Shown here: in pieces, positions 41,256-49,600 of the stretch | Layout: every line of letters starts with the position of its first letter | How positions within the stretch are numbered: the first letter of the stretch is position 1 | NCBI GenBank assembly: GCA_965214295.1 | Contig: OZ243944.1 | Location: 3,844,001-3,908,000 of the forward strand | Direction: 5' to 3' | Origin: JAJDUF01 sp965214295 | GTDB lineage: Bacteria; Chloroflexota; UBA11872; UBA12225; JAJDUF01 | DNA length: 64,000 bases | Position numbers and translations under genes: made by a program | The notes under the pieces: generated by a model | The model's database searches: none | The model's input: the letters and a program-made list of their open reading frames with translations, nothing else | What the model was told of the DNA's origin: nothing

Positions 41256-43727
41256 TCATAGCAGGGTGGTGGGATCAGTGTCTATCGTCCACCCGCGCGG
41301 AACGTGAGACACCAGCGCGGCCAGCCGGTGTTGCGGGCCGCGCAATAGCACGTGCCAGCGTGCCCGGTCGCGCAGCCGGCGAATGTACGCCGGCGCCGGA
41401 CCGATGACCTCCACCTCGTCCGCGGCGGTGGGAGCAGACTGCTCCCCGACGGCGTTTCGCAGGGTGATCGCGCAGCGCGTCGCCTCCCGCTCGGCCGTAC
41501 TGTCCAACCGATGCAGAAACAGCAGTCGCCACAAGGCCCGGTAGGGCGGATACCCCAGTTCCCGCCGATCAACGCCGTCGGCCGCCATGAAGCGGGCATA
41601 GGCGGCGCGGAGGTCGGCGGGGTTCAGAGCCGCGCCGGGGCCGGACGGCGCTCGCCGCGGGAGCAAGAAGGCGCGAAAGCAGTAATGCTGCGGCTCGCGC
41701 GTCTGCACGAGCACACGGGCCGGCCGAGTGCTCGTGCCTTCAGCTAGGGCAGCAGCCCCCAGCAGGCTGCGGAAGACTTGCTCGGCCGCGCGGAAATCAG
41801 GCAGATGTAGCCCGGTATCTGCGTCAACGATCCCCACCAGCGGTGCGGCAACGCGGCCCGGCATCCGCAGTAGCCGCTGGGTGCCGACCAACACGTCAAT
41901 GTCACCACAGGCAAAGGCCGCCAACACCTGTGCCGGCCCCCCCGGCGGCCAGACCGTATCGGCATCCCAGCGAAAGACCGTCGTGCGCGAAAACAGCGTC
42001 TGCAGCTCAGTCTCCAGCCCTTGCGTGCCCGGACCCTGCGCCCGTAGTCGCGGCCCACCGCACTGAGGACAGCGAGCCGGGATGTGCAGCGCCGAGCCGC
42101 AGTAGTGACACAGCAGGCTCGCCGGTGACGCGCCAGAGGCACACGATGGTGCCAGGTGTGGTGTGCCTCTGACGCCGTCCCGCTGCCCGTCGCGGGCTAA
42201 GTTGCCGGCCATGCTCGGCTCACGGTGATGGCGAACGACCGCCGGAGCTTTGGCCCGCGAGTGAACCGCCGCCGGCGTCGTGCAGCGCGGGCAACGTAGG
42301 ACGTAGGCACAATCGCGGCAGCGCAGCGAATGGGCAGCGCCGCGGCGCGTCAGGAGGAGAATGGCACGCTCGCCGGACGACAGCGTTGCGCCGAGTGCTC
42401 GGTGCAACGGGCGGCTCACCAGCTCGCGCCGGCCCACCGTGCGCTCGCGGCGCAGGTCAACAATCTCGACGGACCGCGGTGTGGCCCTTTCCGGCGGCTG
42501 GTCGAGCGTCCACACCCCCCGGCGCCCCTGCAAGTAGGTGGCGGCATCCGGTGTGGCGCTGCCCAGAACGACCTGGGCTACGGTTAGCCGGCCTAGCTCG
42601 ACGGCGACCGTCGAAGCGCGGTACCGTGGCGTCGCGTCGTTCTTGTAGGCGTCGTCGTGCTCCTGCTCGACGATGATGAGGCCGCGCCGCGACAGCGGCG
42701 CGAACAGCGCCGACCGCACGCCGGCAACGAGGTCAAGCCTCCCCGCTTGGGCACGCGCCCAATGCTCCAAGCGCTCCCGCTGCCCTTGCTGGGCATGCCA
42801 GGTTGCCACCCGGAGATCGTCGAGCTGAAGCCGGTCGAGCGCCGGGCCGATCTGCCGGCGGTCCGGAACGAGCAAGAGCGCCTGCCGCCCAGCCTCGACA
42901 CAGCCTCGAATCAGCATCCGGTAGTGCTCGAACCGAGTCTGCGGCAGTGCGGCATGGAGCACGCTGACCTTGTGGCCATCGTCTTGCGTTGCTGCGGCCG
43001 GGGAGGGAAGACACTCCTCACCCCCTGTCCCCCTCTCCACTTGTGGAGAGGGGGAGTCCGCCCCGTGGAATTCCTGGAAAGTGAGCGTGATCCAGCCGCG
43101 GTCAAGCCAGCGGCGCAGAAAAAGTCGCGCTTCAGTCTCACCGACCGCCTCGCAGGCATGGGGCCAAGGGACAGGGCCACTAGCACCGCTCAGTAGCTCA
43201 TACCAGCGGCGATACGCCTCGCTCCAACGGCCATTCGGCTTCGTTGGGATATCGGCGATTGGTGTGAGAAGGAGTCTAGGAAGTGCCGACGCGAGCGCGA
43301 GAATCCGCTGATGCTCGGACGTGCCAGGTTTGGGGTTGAGTGCTCCCTTCAGCCACGTTTCCAGGTCGGGCGGCAACACCAGCCGGATGGCGCTGAACAC
43401 GGGCGCCAGGTAGGTATCCGCCAGCCAAACGGCCATGTCCAGGTGGGTAGAGGAAACGAGCGGCGCCGGGTGCAGCCGGCGCTCAATGGCGTGAAGTTCG
43501 AAGTCGGGCCGCTCCGTCACGGGCGCGGTGATGAGGCCGTAGGTGGTGCGCTTCCCAAACGGCACCGTCACGAGATGGCCCGGCCGGAGGCGCCCGTGCA
43601 GGTGCTCAGGCACCGTGTAGGTGAAGCGCCGCGGGTCATGTGCCCGGTAAGCGGCCACGGCCACCGCGACCGCCTCGAATTCGGGTACGGCACCCGGCGG
43701 CGTTCCCTGGTCGTTCGTGGCTGTCAT
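41256..43727 (-). CDS. priA: Primosomal protein PriA, helicase motifs degenerate
   Basis: ATG 43727 is preferred to the far-upstream ATG; 823 residues. The 3'-OH-binding start (FTYTVPEHLHGRLRPGHLVTVPFGKR) and the zinc region (CRDC, CPRC, CHYC, CPQC) are intact. Where active PriA has GVTGSGKT, this protein reads LHAALPQTRFEHY near residue 252, and the DEEH box reads EQEHD near residue 350. It should therefore lack ATP-driven helicase activity; a degenerate PriA is known in Actinobacteria. A roughly 45-residue insertion between CPRC and CHYC includes palindromic element PE-7. A CCCCCTCTC hairpin also encodes an extra loop near residue 225. Confidence 0.9.
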   Translation of the reverse strand: MTATNDQGTPPGAVPEFEAVAVAVAAYRAHDPRRFTYTVPEHLHGRLRPGHLVTVPFGKRTTYGLITAPVTERPDFELHAIERRLHPAPLVSSTHLDMAVWLADTYLAPVFSAIRLVLPPDLETWLKGALNPKPGTSEHQRILALASALPRLLLTPIADIPTKPNGRWSEAYRRWYELLSGASGPVPWPHACEAVGETEARLFLRRWLDRGWITLTFQEFHGADSPSPQVERGTGGEECLPSPAAATQDDGHKVSVLHAALPQTRFEHYRMLIRGCVEAGRQALLLVPDRRQIGPALDRLQLDDLRVATWHAQQGQRERLEHWARAQAGRLDLVAGVRSALFAPLSRRGLIIVEQEHDDAYKNDATPRYRASTVAVELGRLTVAQVVLGSATPDAATYLQGRRGVWTLDQPPERATPRSVEIVDLRRERTVGRRELVSRPLHRALGATLSSGERAILLLTRRGAAHSLRCRDCAYVLRCPRCTTPAAVHSRAKAPAVVRHHREPSMAGNLARDGQRDGVRGTPHLAPSCASGASPASLLCHYCGSALHIPARCPQCGGPRLRAQGPGTQGLETELQTLFSRTTVFRWDADTVWPPGGPAQVLAAFACGDIDVLVGTQRLLRMPGRVAAPLVGIVDADTGLHLPDFRAAEQVFRSLLGAAALAEGTSTRPARVLVQTREPQHYCFRAFLLPRRAPSGPGAALNPADLRAAYARFMAADGVDRRELGYPPYRALWRLLFLHRLDSTAEREATRCAITLRNAVGEQSAPTAADEVEVIGPAPAYIRRLRDRARWHVLLRGPQHRLAALVSHVPRGWTIDTDPTTLL
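42134..42171. repeat. Palindromic element PE-7, inside priA zinc region
   Basis: Core arms CAGAGGCACAC (42134-42144) and GTGTGCCTCTG (42161-42171) around a 16-base loop GATGGTGCCAGGTGTG; flanks GACG and CGTC extend the symmetry imperfectly. This copy carries a matched pair of changes (AGGCACAC instead of AGCCGCAC). It is read in a different phase from PE-3, PE-4 and PE-5, giving RGTPHLAPSCASG. Confidence 0.85.
43029..43054. repeat. CCCCCTCTC hairpin repeat inside priA
   Basis: Perfect 12-bp arms CCCCCTCTCCAC and GTGGAGAGGGGG with a 2-base loop. It is translated on the minus strand as part of ADSPSPQVERGTGGEE, a loop not expected in PriA. Related to 25999-26031. Confidence 0.85.
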
Positions 43728-43849
43728 CGGCCTCGTGCCGTGTCGGGTCAGTTGCTCCCCATCCCCACTGGCCTCCGCTGCACTCCCCATCGCTATTGCT
43801 TGGCGATGGATGAGGAGGCTGGGGGTGAGGCACAGTAGGGGCGCAGCAT

Positions 43850-44320
43850 GCACATCTGCTCCAACTAATTCTACACGCCTGGGAGCGGAGCAGCGTCCGG
43901 CTGGCGCAGCTCTTTCACCAGATCAGCGTGGTCTTGGCCCTCCGCTTGGCCCCCTTTGCCCCCGAGATGCTGGTCGTGGACGAGACCACCCTGGATCGGG
44001 GGGCGCGCCTGCTGCCGACCTGACGCCCCGTGCCCGCGGGGGATGTCCGGCTGTTGCCCGGCAAGCTCGCCGGGCGCTTCGCCGGGCGTCGCCCGCAGTG
44101 GCAACACCGGCAGGACCAGCCCACGGTACGCCAAACTGAGCAGGTGGTGGCGCGGGAGTTGCGGGTGGGCGTGCCTCAGTATGCCTACACCGGACAGGCC
44201 CCGGTCACAGTCTTTGTGCCGCCGGGCCAAGCCCTGGGGTGCATTCGTCCTTCCCGGCGCACCCGGATCCGCGCCCCACCCTGCGACCGGAGCACCTCCT
44301 ACCCTGCCCACCGGGCCTAG
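43850..44320 (+). pseudogene. IS4-type DDE transposase remnant
   Basis: The frame reads LAQLFHQISVVLALRLAPFAPEMLVVDETTLDRGARLLPT, hits a TGA at 44021, then resumes in the same frame as VPAGDVRLLPGKLAGRFAGRRPQWQ and ARELRVGVP before losing similarity near 44200. LVVDETTLD followed by LPGKL...QW is the spacing seen in IS4-like transposases (first catalytic Asp and the following strand). One in-frame stop and loss of the C-terminal half make it non-functional. Recognition is by pattern and could be wrong about the IS family. Confidence 0.6.
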
Positions 44321-44397
44321 GGTTGATCCGCCCCGCGGGCACGGCCCGCCACCAGTGTGGTCCCCGTCCCCGGAGACGCAATTAGTTGGAGCAGATG
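43853..44397 (+). mobile_element. Decayed insertion element bounded by 18-bp inverted repeats
   Basis: CATCTGCTCCAACTAATT at 43853-43870 is exactly reverse-complemented at 44380-44397, 545 bp outer to outer. Between them lies a broken transposase-like frame. No target-site duplication is visible. Length is far below an intact IS4-type element, so it is either internally deleted or a MITE-like relic. Confidence 0.65.
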
Positions 44398-44519
44398 CCA
44401 CAAAGGACGCCTCTACGCTGGTTTCCGGCCGGCGCCGGAATGACGGGAAGGGAGGCAGCCTCACCCCCCCACACGTGGAGCGGAGGTCGGAGGGTGAGGC
44501 CGGGCGGCGCCCGCCGGGG

Positions 44520-45605
44520 CTACAGTGCCTCGCAAACGAGGTCGCCGACGGTATCGGTGCCGTAGCCCATTCGGCCGGCCGATTGGGAGTCCATCCGGGG
44601 GCAGGTAGCGGCGATGGCGCGTTCGATGCGGGCACCAGCGGCGGCTACGTCCGCCCAGCCGCGCTGCTCGCCGGTCACGGCCAGCAACATGCCCATCGCC
44701 CCAATGGCCGCGATGGGATTGATGACGTTCTGGCCGGTGTAGCGGGGGGCCGAGCCGCCCATCGGCTCGAACATGCTCACGCTGTCGGGGTCGGGACTGA
44801 TGTTGCCACCGGCGGCCACGCCTAAACCGCCCTGGATCATGGCCCCGAGGTCGGTGATGATATCGCCGAACATGTTCGGCACGACAACCGTGTCGTAGAA
44901 GTCGGGATTCTTCACAAACCACATGCAGGCGGCGTCAATGTGGTTGTAGTCGCGGGTCACGTCGGGGAACTCGCTGTCTCCCAGCTCGTTGAATGCTCGC
45001 CACCAGAGGTCGCTGGCGTAGGTGAGGACGTTCGTCTTGCCGATCAGGGTGAGTTGTCCCGGCTCGCCGGCCGCGCGGCGCCGGCGGGTCAGCTCGAAGG
45101 CGTAGCGCAGGCAGCGATCCGCACCGAAGCGCGTGGCGATCATCTCCTGTGTGGCTACCTCCTGGGGAGTGCCCTTGCGGAGGAAGCCGCCGCCACCGGA
45201 GTAGAGGTCTTCGGTGTTCTCGCGCACGACAATGAAGTCTATGTCCGCAGGGCCTTTGTCTTTCAGCGGGCACTCGACGCCGGGATACAGCTTGACGGGC
45301 CGCAGGTTGATGTATTGGTCGAGGTCAAAGCGCAGCTTGAGCAGTAGCCCCTTCTCCAAGATACCGGGTGCTACGTCGGGATGCCCCACGGCGCCGAGAT
45401 AGATGGCGTCGAAGGCCCGTAAGCCTTGCACTTCCTCGTCGCTGATAACCTTGCCGGTCTGCAGGTAGCGCTCGCCACCGTAGTCGAACTCAGTCGTCTC
45501 GTAGGGAAAGTCTTCTTGCGCCGCGACCGCTGCCAGCACCTTCAGCCCCTCGCGCACAACTTCGGGGCCGGTGCCATCGCCGGGTATGACCGCAATCTTC
45601 ACCAT
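44520..45605 (-). CDS. Isopropylmalate/isocitrate/tartrate dehydrogenase family protein
   Basis: 361 residues; AGGAGAACGCG precedes the ATG. Beta-decarboxylating dehydrogenase landmarks: KIAVIPGDGTGPEVV, VRENTEDLYSGGGGF, the catalytic lysine/tyrosine region GKTNVLTYASDLWW, the metal Asp cluster DYNHIDAACMWFVKNPDFYDTVVVPNMFGDIITDLGAMIQGGLGVAAGGNI and EPMGGSAPRYTGQNVINPIAAIGAMGMLL. It could be 3-isopropylmalate dehydrogenase (LeuB) or a tartrate/D-malate dehydrogenase; no leuCD genes are nearby and the ENTEDLYSGGGG loop is nearer the tartrate/malate type. NAD-dependent. Confidence 0.88.
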   Translation of the reverse strand: MVKIAVIPGDGTGPEVVREGLKVLAAVAAQEDFPYETTEFDYGGERYLQTGKVISDEEVQGLRAFDAIYLGAVGHPDVAPGILEKGLLLKLRFDLDQYINLRPVKLYPGVECPLKDKGPADIDFIVVRENTEDLYSGGGGFLRKGTPQEVATQEMIATRFGADRCLRYAFELTRRRRAAGEPGQLTLIGKTNVLTYASDLWWRAFNELGDSEFPDVTRDYNHIDAACMWFVKNPDFYDTVVVPNMFGDIITDLGAMIQGGLGVAAGGNISPDPDSVSMFEPMGGSAPRYTGQNVINPIAAIGAMGMLLAVTGEQRGWADVAAAGARIERAIAATCPRMDSQSAGRMGYGTDTVGDLVCEAL

Positions 45606-46087
45606 CGCGTTCTCCTAGAGCCGCATATTGTCGGTTGTGGTATGGACCAATCAGACGATAGCGGCTCCCAGTCAGCCGTTCAAGTCGCGGTGAGTCTTCA
45701 GCCATTGGCTATCATCAGCCCGTAGTCGGTTGTTGCTATCGTGTCAAGCTGACGGTCAGGGCCCTTTCCATTGTCACCACTTCGACAGGCTCAGTGCCGG
45801 CTCGGAGCGGAGCGCAGGGTCGCTCTCCCGTGGCCGAGATTCTTCGCTCCGCTCAGAATGACATTGGAAAGGCCGCAATGACATCGAAAAGGCCGCTCAG
45901 AATGACAGGTTTGGCGGCGACTTTGGAAAGGCCCTCGCTGACGGTTACGGCTGACGGCTGATAGCTGAAGGCTAACAGGTAGAATGGGCCGAGCCGTGAA
46001 GTGCGGCGGCTGGCCGTAGTATCGGTTGGTAGCGGCCGACGGTGTGAGGGGAGTATCGCCGTCCGGGGACCGCTGGAGGAGTAGACG
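45606..46087. other. Intergenic stretch with short degenerate tandem repeats
   Basis: This 482-bp gap has no gene. At 45850-45909 a unit close to CGCTCAGAATGACAT is repeated about three times with TCGAAAAGG or TTGGAAAGG spacers, and 45955-45975 reads ACGGTTACGGCTGACGGCTGA. Such motifs (TTCTTCGCTCCGCTCAGAATGACA) are dispersed repeats in many genomes. A GGAGGAG ribosome site precedes the aminopeptidase ATG. Confidence 0.6.
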
Positions 46088-46879
46088 ATGCGCGTATACG
46101 TGATGACCGATCTGGAAGGCGTGAGCGGGGTCTGGAGCATCGAGGACCAGTGTGTGCCGTCGGGACGCGAATACGATCTGGCTCGGCGTCTGCTGACGGC
46201 CGAGGTGAATGCCTGTGTGGAGGGGCTGCTGGCCGGTGGCGCGACGGAGATCATCGTTGCCGATGGACACGGCGCCGGTGGCCTCTACTTTCCCGATCTG
46301 CACCCCGAGGCCGTTGCCTTGATGGGGCGTCCGGTGCCGCCGGCCTGGGCGCTGGACGAGGATTTCGATGCCTTCCTGATGATCGGGCAGCACGCGATGG
46401 CGGGCACCGAGCGCGGCATCCTCGACCACACGCTCTCCAGCCAGAGCATTGTGCATGTCTGGCTCAATGGGGAGCGCATTGGTGAGCTGGGACTGAATGC
46501 GGCGGTCGCCGGCTCCTTTGGCGTGCCGACTATTCTGTTGAGTGGCGACGACGTGGCGTGTGAGGAAGCGCAAACCTTGCTCGGCCCACTCGGTCCTATC
46601 GAGGCGGTTGCCGTTAAGCAGTCGCTCACCCGTGGCTGCGGGCTGTGTTTGGCGCCGACGCGCGCGCAGGAATTGATCCGTGAAGCGGCGACCCGTGCCC
46701 TGCGGCGTGTCTCGGAGTTCCAGCCCTACCGACCCGAGCCACCGCTGGAGCTGAAGTTCGAGTACCTGCTGAACACGCCGGCCGAGCAGGCCGCCCGCCG
46801 GCCGGGCGTTGAGCGAGTGGACGAGCGTACCGTCGTGTATCGCGGCGACGATTTTGTGCAGCTCTACTGCTATCGGTAG
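46088..46879 (+). CDS. M55 family D-aminopeptidase (DppA-like)
   Basis: 263 residues behind GGAGGAGTAGACG. The M55 pattern is complete: metal ligands D8 and E10 (VMTDLEGVSG), ADGHGAGG (about residue 58), IGQHAMAG (about 101-108) and the C-terminal metal-shell ELGLNAAVAGSFGVPTILLSGDD. The family forms zinc-dependent decamers that cleave D-amino acid peptides such as D-Ala-D-Ala, recycling peptidoglycan peptides. No peptide transporter genes flank it. Followed by GlcF-like gene at 118 bp. Confidence 0.92.
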   Translation: MRVYVMTDLEGVSGVWSIEDQCVPSGREYDLARRLLTAEVNACVEGLLAGGATEIIVADGHGAGGLYFPDLHPEAVALMGRPVPPAWALDEDFDAFLMIGQHAMAGTERGILDHTLSSQSIVHVWLNGERIGELGLNAAVAGSFGVPTILLSGDDVACEEAQTLLGPLGPIEAVAVKQSLTRGCGLCLAPTRAQELIREAATRALRRVSEFQPYRPEPPLELKFEYLLNTPAEQAARRPGVERVDERTVVYRGDDFVQLYCYR

Positions 46880-46996
46880 CGATGAGATAGCAGTGAGGAC
46901 GTATCACTCGCTGCCGGCCTCGGCTATACTCTCCGGCGGTGAGCGTGGCCGGTTGTTCGGCCGATAGCAAGCACAAGCAGGAGTGGGGATACGGGC

Positions 46997-48370
46997 ATGG
47001 CAGTCGCAGAACATCCACCGTCGGCCGGCCATGGTGAAGCGGGTGAAGCGGACCCCTTGGCGGCGCTCCAGGGGTTCCTCACCCCGACGGACTACGATGC
47101 GCTGACCAAGTGCGTACACTGCGGTCTGTGCTTGAACGTGTGCCCCACCTACCGGCAGAACGGGCTGGAGGCCGACTCGCCGCGCGGTCGCCTGTATCTG
47201 ATGCGGGCGGTCGCCGAGGGCGATCTGAGCTTCTCCGCAGCGGTCAACGACCATCTCCAGCTCTGCCTGCAATGCCGAGCCTGCGAAACGGCCTGTCCCT
47301 CCAACGTCCACTTCGGGCAGGTCATGGAGGGCGCTCGCGCGACCATTCTCAAGGAGGAGAGCACCCGCCTACGCCGCGTGCTTACCTGGGCCGTCTTTAG
47401 CCAACTCTTTGCCTATCCGGCCCGATTGGTGCTGCTTGGGATGCTCCTGCGTTTCTATCAGCGCAGTGGCTTGCAGACCATCGTCCGCTGGGTCATGGGG
47501 CAAGAGTGGGTTCCGTCACGGCTGCGGCTGATGGAGCAGATGTTGCCGCAGCTATCGCGGCGCTTCTTCAGCACCCCTCCCGGTGAAATCGTCGCGGCCC
47601 AAGGTGAGCGGCGCTATCGTGTTGGCATGATCGGCGGCTGCATCATGCCGCTGGCGTTCGCCGAGACGAACGAGGCTACCGTGCGCGTGCTGACGGCCAA
47701 CGGCTGCGAGGTGGTCATCCCGGCGGCGCAACGCTGCTGTGGCGCCCTCCAGGCCCATGCCGGCGCCCAGGAAGAAGCGCGGCGGGTCGCCCGCATGAAC
47801 ATTGCCGCTTTCGAGCCGTGGAACTTGGATGCCATTATCATCAACGCCGCCGGCTGTGGCGCCGCTCTCAAGGAGTACGACCGGCTCTTGGCCGATGATC
47901 CGGCCTATGCCGAGCGCGCCAAGCGGTTCGCGGAAAAGGTCGAGGACGTCAGCGAGTTCTTGGCGAGGGCCGGCCTCACGGCGCCGCTGGGCACCATCAA
48001 GCGCAAGATCACCTACGACGATCCCTGCCACCTCGTCCACGGCCAGAAGGTTAGCTTGCAACCACGGGCGCTGCTCTCGATGATTCCCGGCCTGGAGTAC
48101 GTCGAGCTACGCGACGCGGATCGGTGCTGTGGCAGCGCCGGGATCTACAACGTCCTGCAACCGGACATGTCCATGCGCGTGCTGGACGACAAGACCGAGG
48201 CGATCCTCGAATCCGGCGCCGAGACGATAGTGACAGCCAACCCCGGCTGTCTGATCCAGATCAACGCCGGTCTCCGGCAAGCGGGGCAGACGGCCTCCGC
48301 CCAGCACATCGTAGACTTGCTCGACGAGGCCATCCGAGCCGGCCAGCACGAGCAAGCCGCAGCCCGGTAG
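46997..48370 (+). CDS. glcF: Glycolate oxidase iron-sulfur subunit-like protein
   Basis: 457 residues. Two ferredoxin-type clusters: CVHCGLCLNVCPTY (about 39-52) and CLQCRACETACPSNVHFG (about 90-107). Two CCG domains follow, each ending in a CCG motif (AQRCCGALQAHAG and ADRCCGSAGIYN). This is the GlcF/LutA-type architecture, carrying electrons from a flavin-dependent 2-hydroxy acid oxidase to quinones. No GlcD/GlcE flavin subunit lies adjacent in the window, so its partner is elsewhere or it works with the type-2 dehydrogenase family; the latter is speculative. Confidence 0.88.
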   Translation: MAVAEHPPSAGHGEAGEADPLAALQGFLTPTDYDALTKCVHCGLCLNVCPTYRQNGLEADSPRGRLYLMRAVAEGDLSFSAAVNDHLQLCLQCRACETACPSNVHFGQVMEGARATILKEESTRLRRVLTWAVFSQLFAYPARLVLLGMLLRFYQRSGLQTIVRWVMGQEWVPSRLRLMEQMLPQLSRRFFSTPPGEIVAAQGERRYRVGMIGGCIMPLAFAETNEATVRVLTANGCEVVIPAAQRCCGALQAHAGAQEEARRVARMNIAAFEPWNLDAIIINAAGCGAALKEYDRLLADDPAYAERAKRFAEKVEDVSEFLARAGLTAPLGTIKRKITYDDPCHLVHGQKVSLQPRALLSMIPGLEYVELRDADRCCGSAGIYNVLQPDMSMRVLDDKTEAILESGAETIVTANPGCLIQINAGLRQAGQTASAQHIVDLLDEAIRAGQHEQAAAR

Positions 48371-48553
48371 GCGCTCGTCGTCTTCGAGCACACTCGATAC
48401 AGGGAGCTTGTGGTCCGCCATTGGCTCGACGGGACTCAGAGGATCGCTACTATCTACTCCGGATAGTCAACGACTCTGTACCTGGGGGTAGTTGGTTGCA
48501 GGGGTTTAGCCGCGGTGTTTGACAGTACAGCGGCAGTGCAGCATACTGTCGGC

Positions 48554-49600
48554 ATGGATCCGACCTTCTACGAAACACCGCGCGGGAGCATTGTTCAGGG
48601 TGACAGCCTGGCAGTTATGTCCGAGCGAATCCAGGCGGACAGCGTAGACCTGGTAATGACCAGCCCACCGTTTGGCCTTGTTCGTAAGAAGGAATACGGC
48701 AATGTAGCCGCGCATGATTACCTCGATTGGTTTCGGTCTTTTGGTGCGGAGCTTCACCGTATCTTGAAAGACACCGGTTCCCTGGTGATTGACATCGGTG
48801 GAGCGTGGATACGAGGGCAGCCGACCCGCAGCCTCTATCACTTCGAGCTGCTGATTATGCTCTGCCGCGAGTTTGGCTTCCACTTGGCTCAGGAGTTCTA
48901 CTGGTGGAATCCGTCTAAGTTGCCATCTCCAGCAGAGTGGGTAACGGTGCGTCGCATACGTGCGAAGGACGCCGTGAACTGCATCTGGTGGCTGAGTAAG
49001 TCGCCTTGGCCAAAGGCCAGCAATCGGCGTGTCCTCACGCCCTATAGCGATGCAATGAACGACCTATTCCGCAATGGTTATCACGCGGCACTGCGTCCGA
49101 GTGGTCACGATATTAGTAGTAAATTCGGCAAGAACAATGGTGCGGCAATCCCTCCCAACTTGCTTGCTATTCCCAACACAGAGAGTAATTCCGCCTATCT
49201 GAAACACTGCAAGCAGCACGGTATAAAACCTCATCCGGCACGTTATCCGTCTGCATTACCAGAGTTCTTTGTGCGGATGCTGACAGATATCGGAGATATG
49301 GTAGTAGACCCGTTCGCGGGCAGCTGTGTTACAGGTGAGGTGGCAGAGAAGTTACAGCGCCGATGGCTCTGTATCGAACTTGACGCAGAGTACCTAAAGG
49401 GCGCGCTGGGACGCTTCCCCGTGACTACGCCGAATCGAAAAGAAGGTGAGCCAATCACCTACAAGATTAGCCACCCCGCGTCCTTGTGGGGTGGCATAGA
49501 TGATGAGCCGCTGCCAGCTGATGGAGGACGCGAGCGCAGGTTGATGGGCAGTAGCCGAATCAAAGCGAGCAGGGTGCGGGATGCCCGGACTAAGCCCTAG
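48554..49600 (+). CDS. Beta-class DNA methyltransferase (probable N4-cytosine)
   Basis: Start ATG 48554 (TTG/GTG at 48515 adds 13 residues without similarity); about 348 residues. Motif IV TSPPFGL (36-42) comes before motif I DPFAGSCVTG (252-261), so it is the beta order; SPPF is usual in N4-cytosine enzymes such as M.PvuII. CIWWLSKSPWPKASNRRVLTPYSD matches the target-recognition neighbourhood of this class. It shares a 20-bp overlap with the HNH endonuclease gene, forming a type II R-M pair. The pair is richer in A+T than flanking genes and contains rarer codons, indicating transfer. Confidence 0.9.
   Translation: MDPTFYETPRGSIVQGDSLAVMSERIQADSVDLVMTSPPFGLVRKKEYGNVAAHDYLDWFRSFGAELHRILKDTGSLVIDIGGAWIRGQPTRSLYHFELLIMLCREFGFHLAQEFYWWNPSKLPSPAEWVTVRRIRAKDAVNCIWWLSKSPWPKASNRRVLTPYSDAMNDLFRNGYHAALRPSGHDISSKFGKNNGAAIPPNLLAIPNTESNSAYLKHCKQHGIKPHPARYPSALPEFFVRMLTDIGDMVVDPFAGSCVTGEVAEKLQRRWLCIELDAEYLKGALGRFPVTTPNRKEGEPITYKISHPASLWGGIDDEPLPADGGRERRLMGSSRIKASRVRDARTKP

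Larger units (their letters stand above)
43728..44519. other. Gene-free stretch with transposase remnant
   Basis: No intact gene in these 792 bp. It contains a decayed GGGGGTGAGG repeat (about 43780-43830), a half copy of the GTAGGGGC palindrome (43835-43851), a transposase remnant between 18-bp inverted repeats (43853-44397), a CATTCCGGC-type hairpin (44422-44440) and another degraded GGTGAGG tract (44461-44505). Confidence 0.75.

Noticed and set aside
44520..45605. Firm assignment as leuB
   Set aside because: No other leucine genes are nearby and the sequence fits the tartrate/malate branch at least as well, so the symbol was withheld.
45609..45660. Possible eighth palindromic element (GAGCCGCAT then TGTGGTATGG)
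   Set aside because: Only a short partial match to the arm and no complementary partner of useful length.
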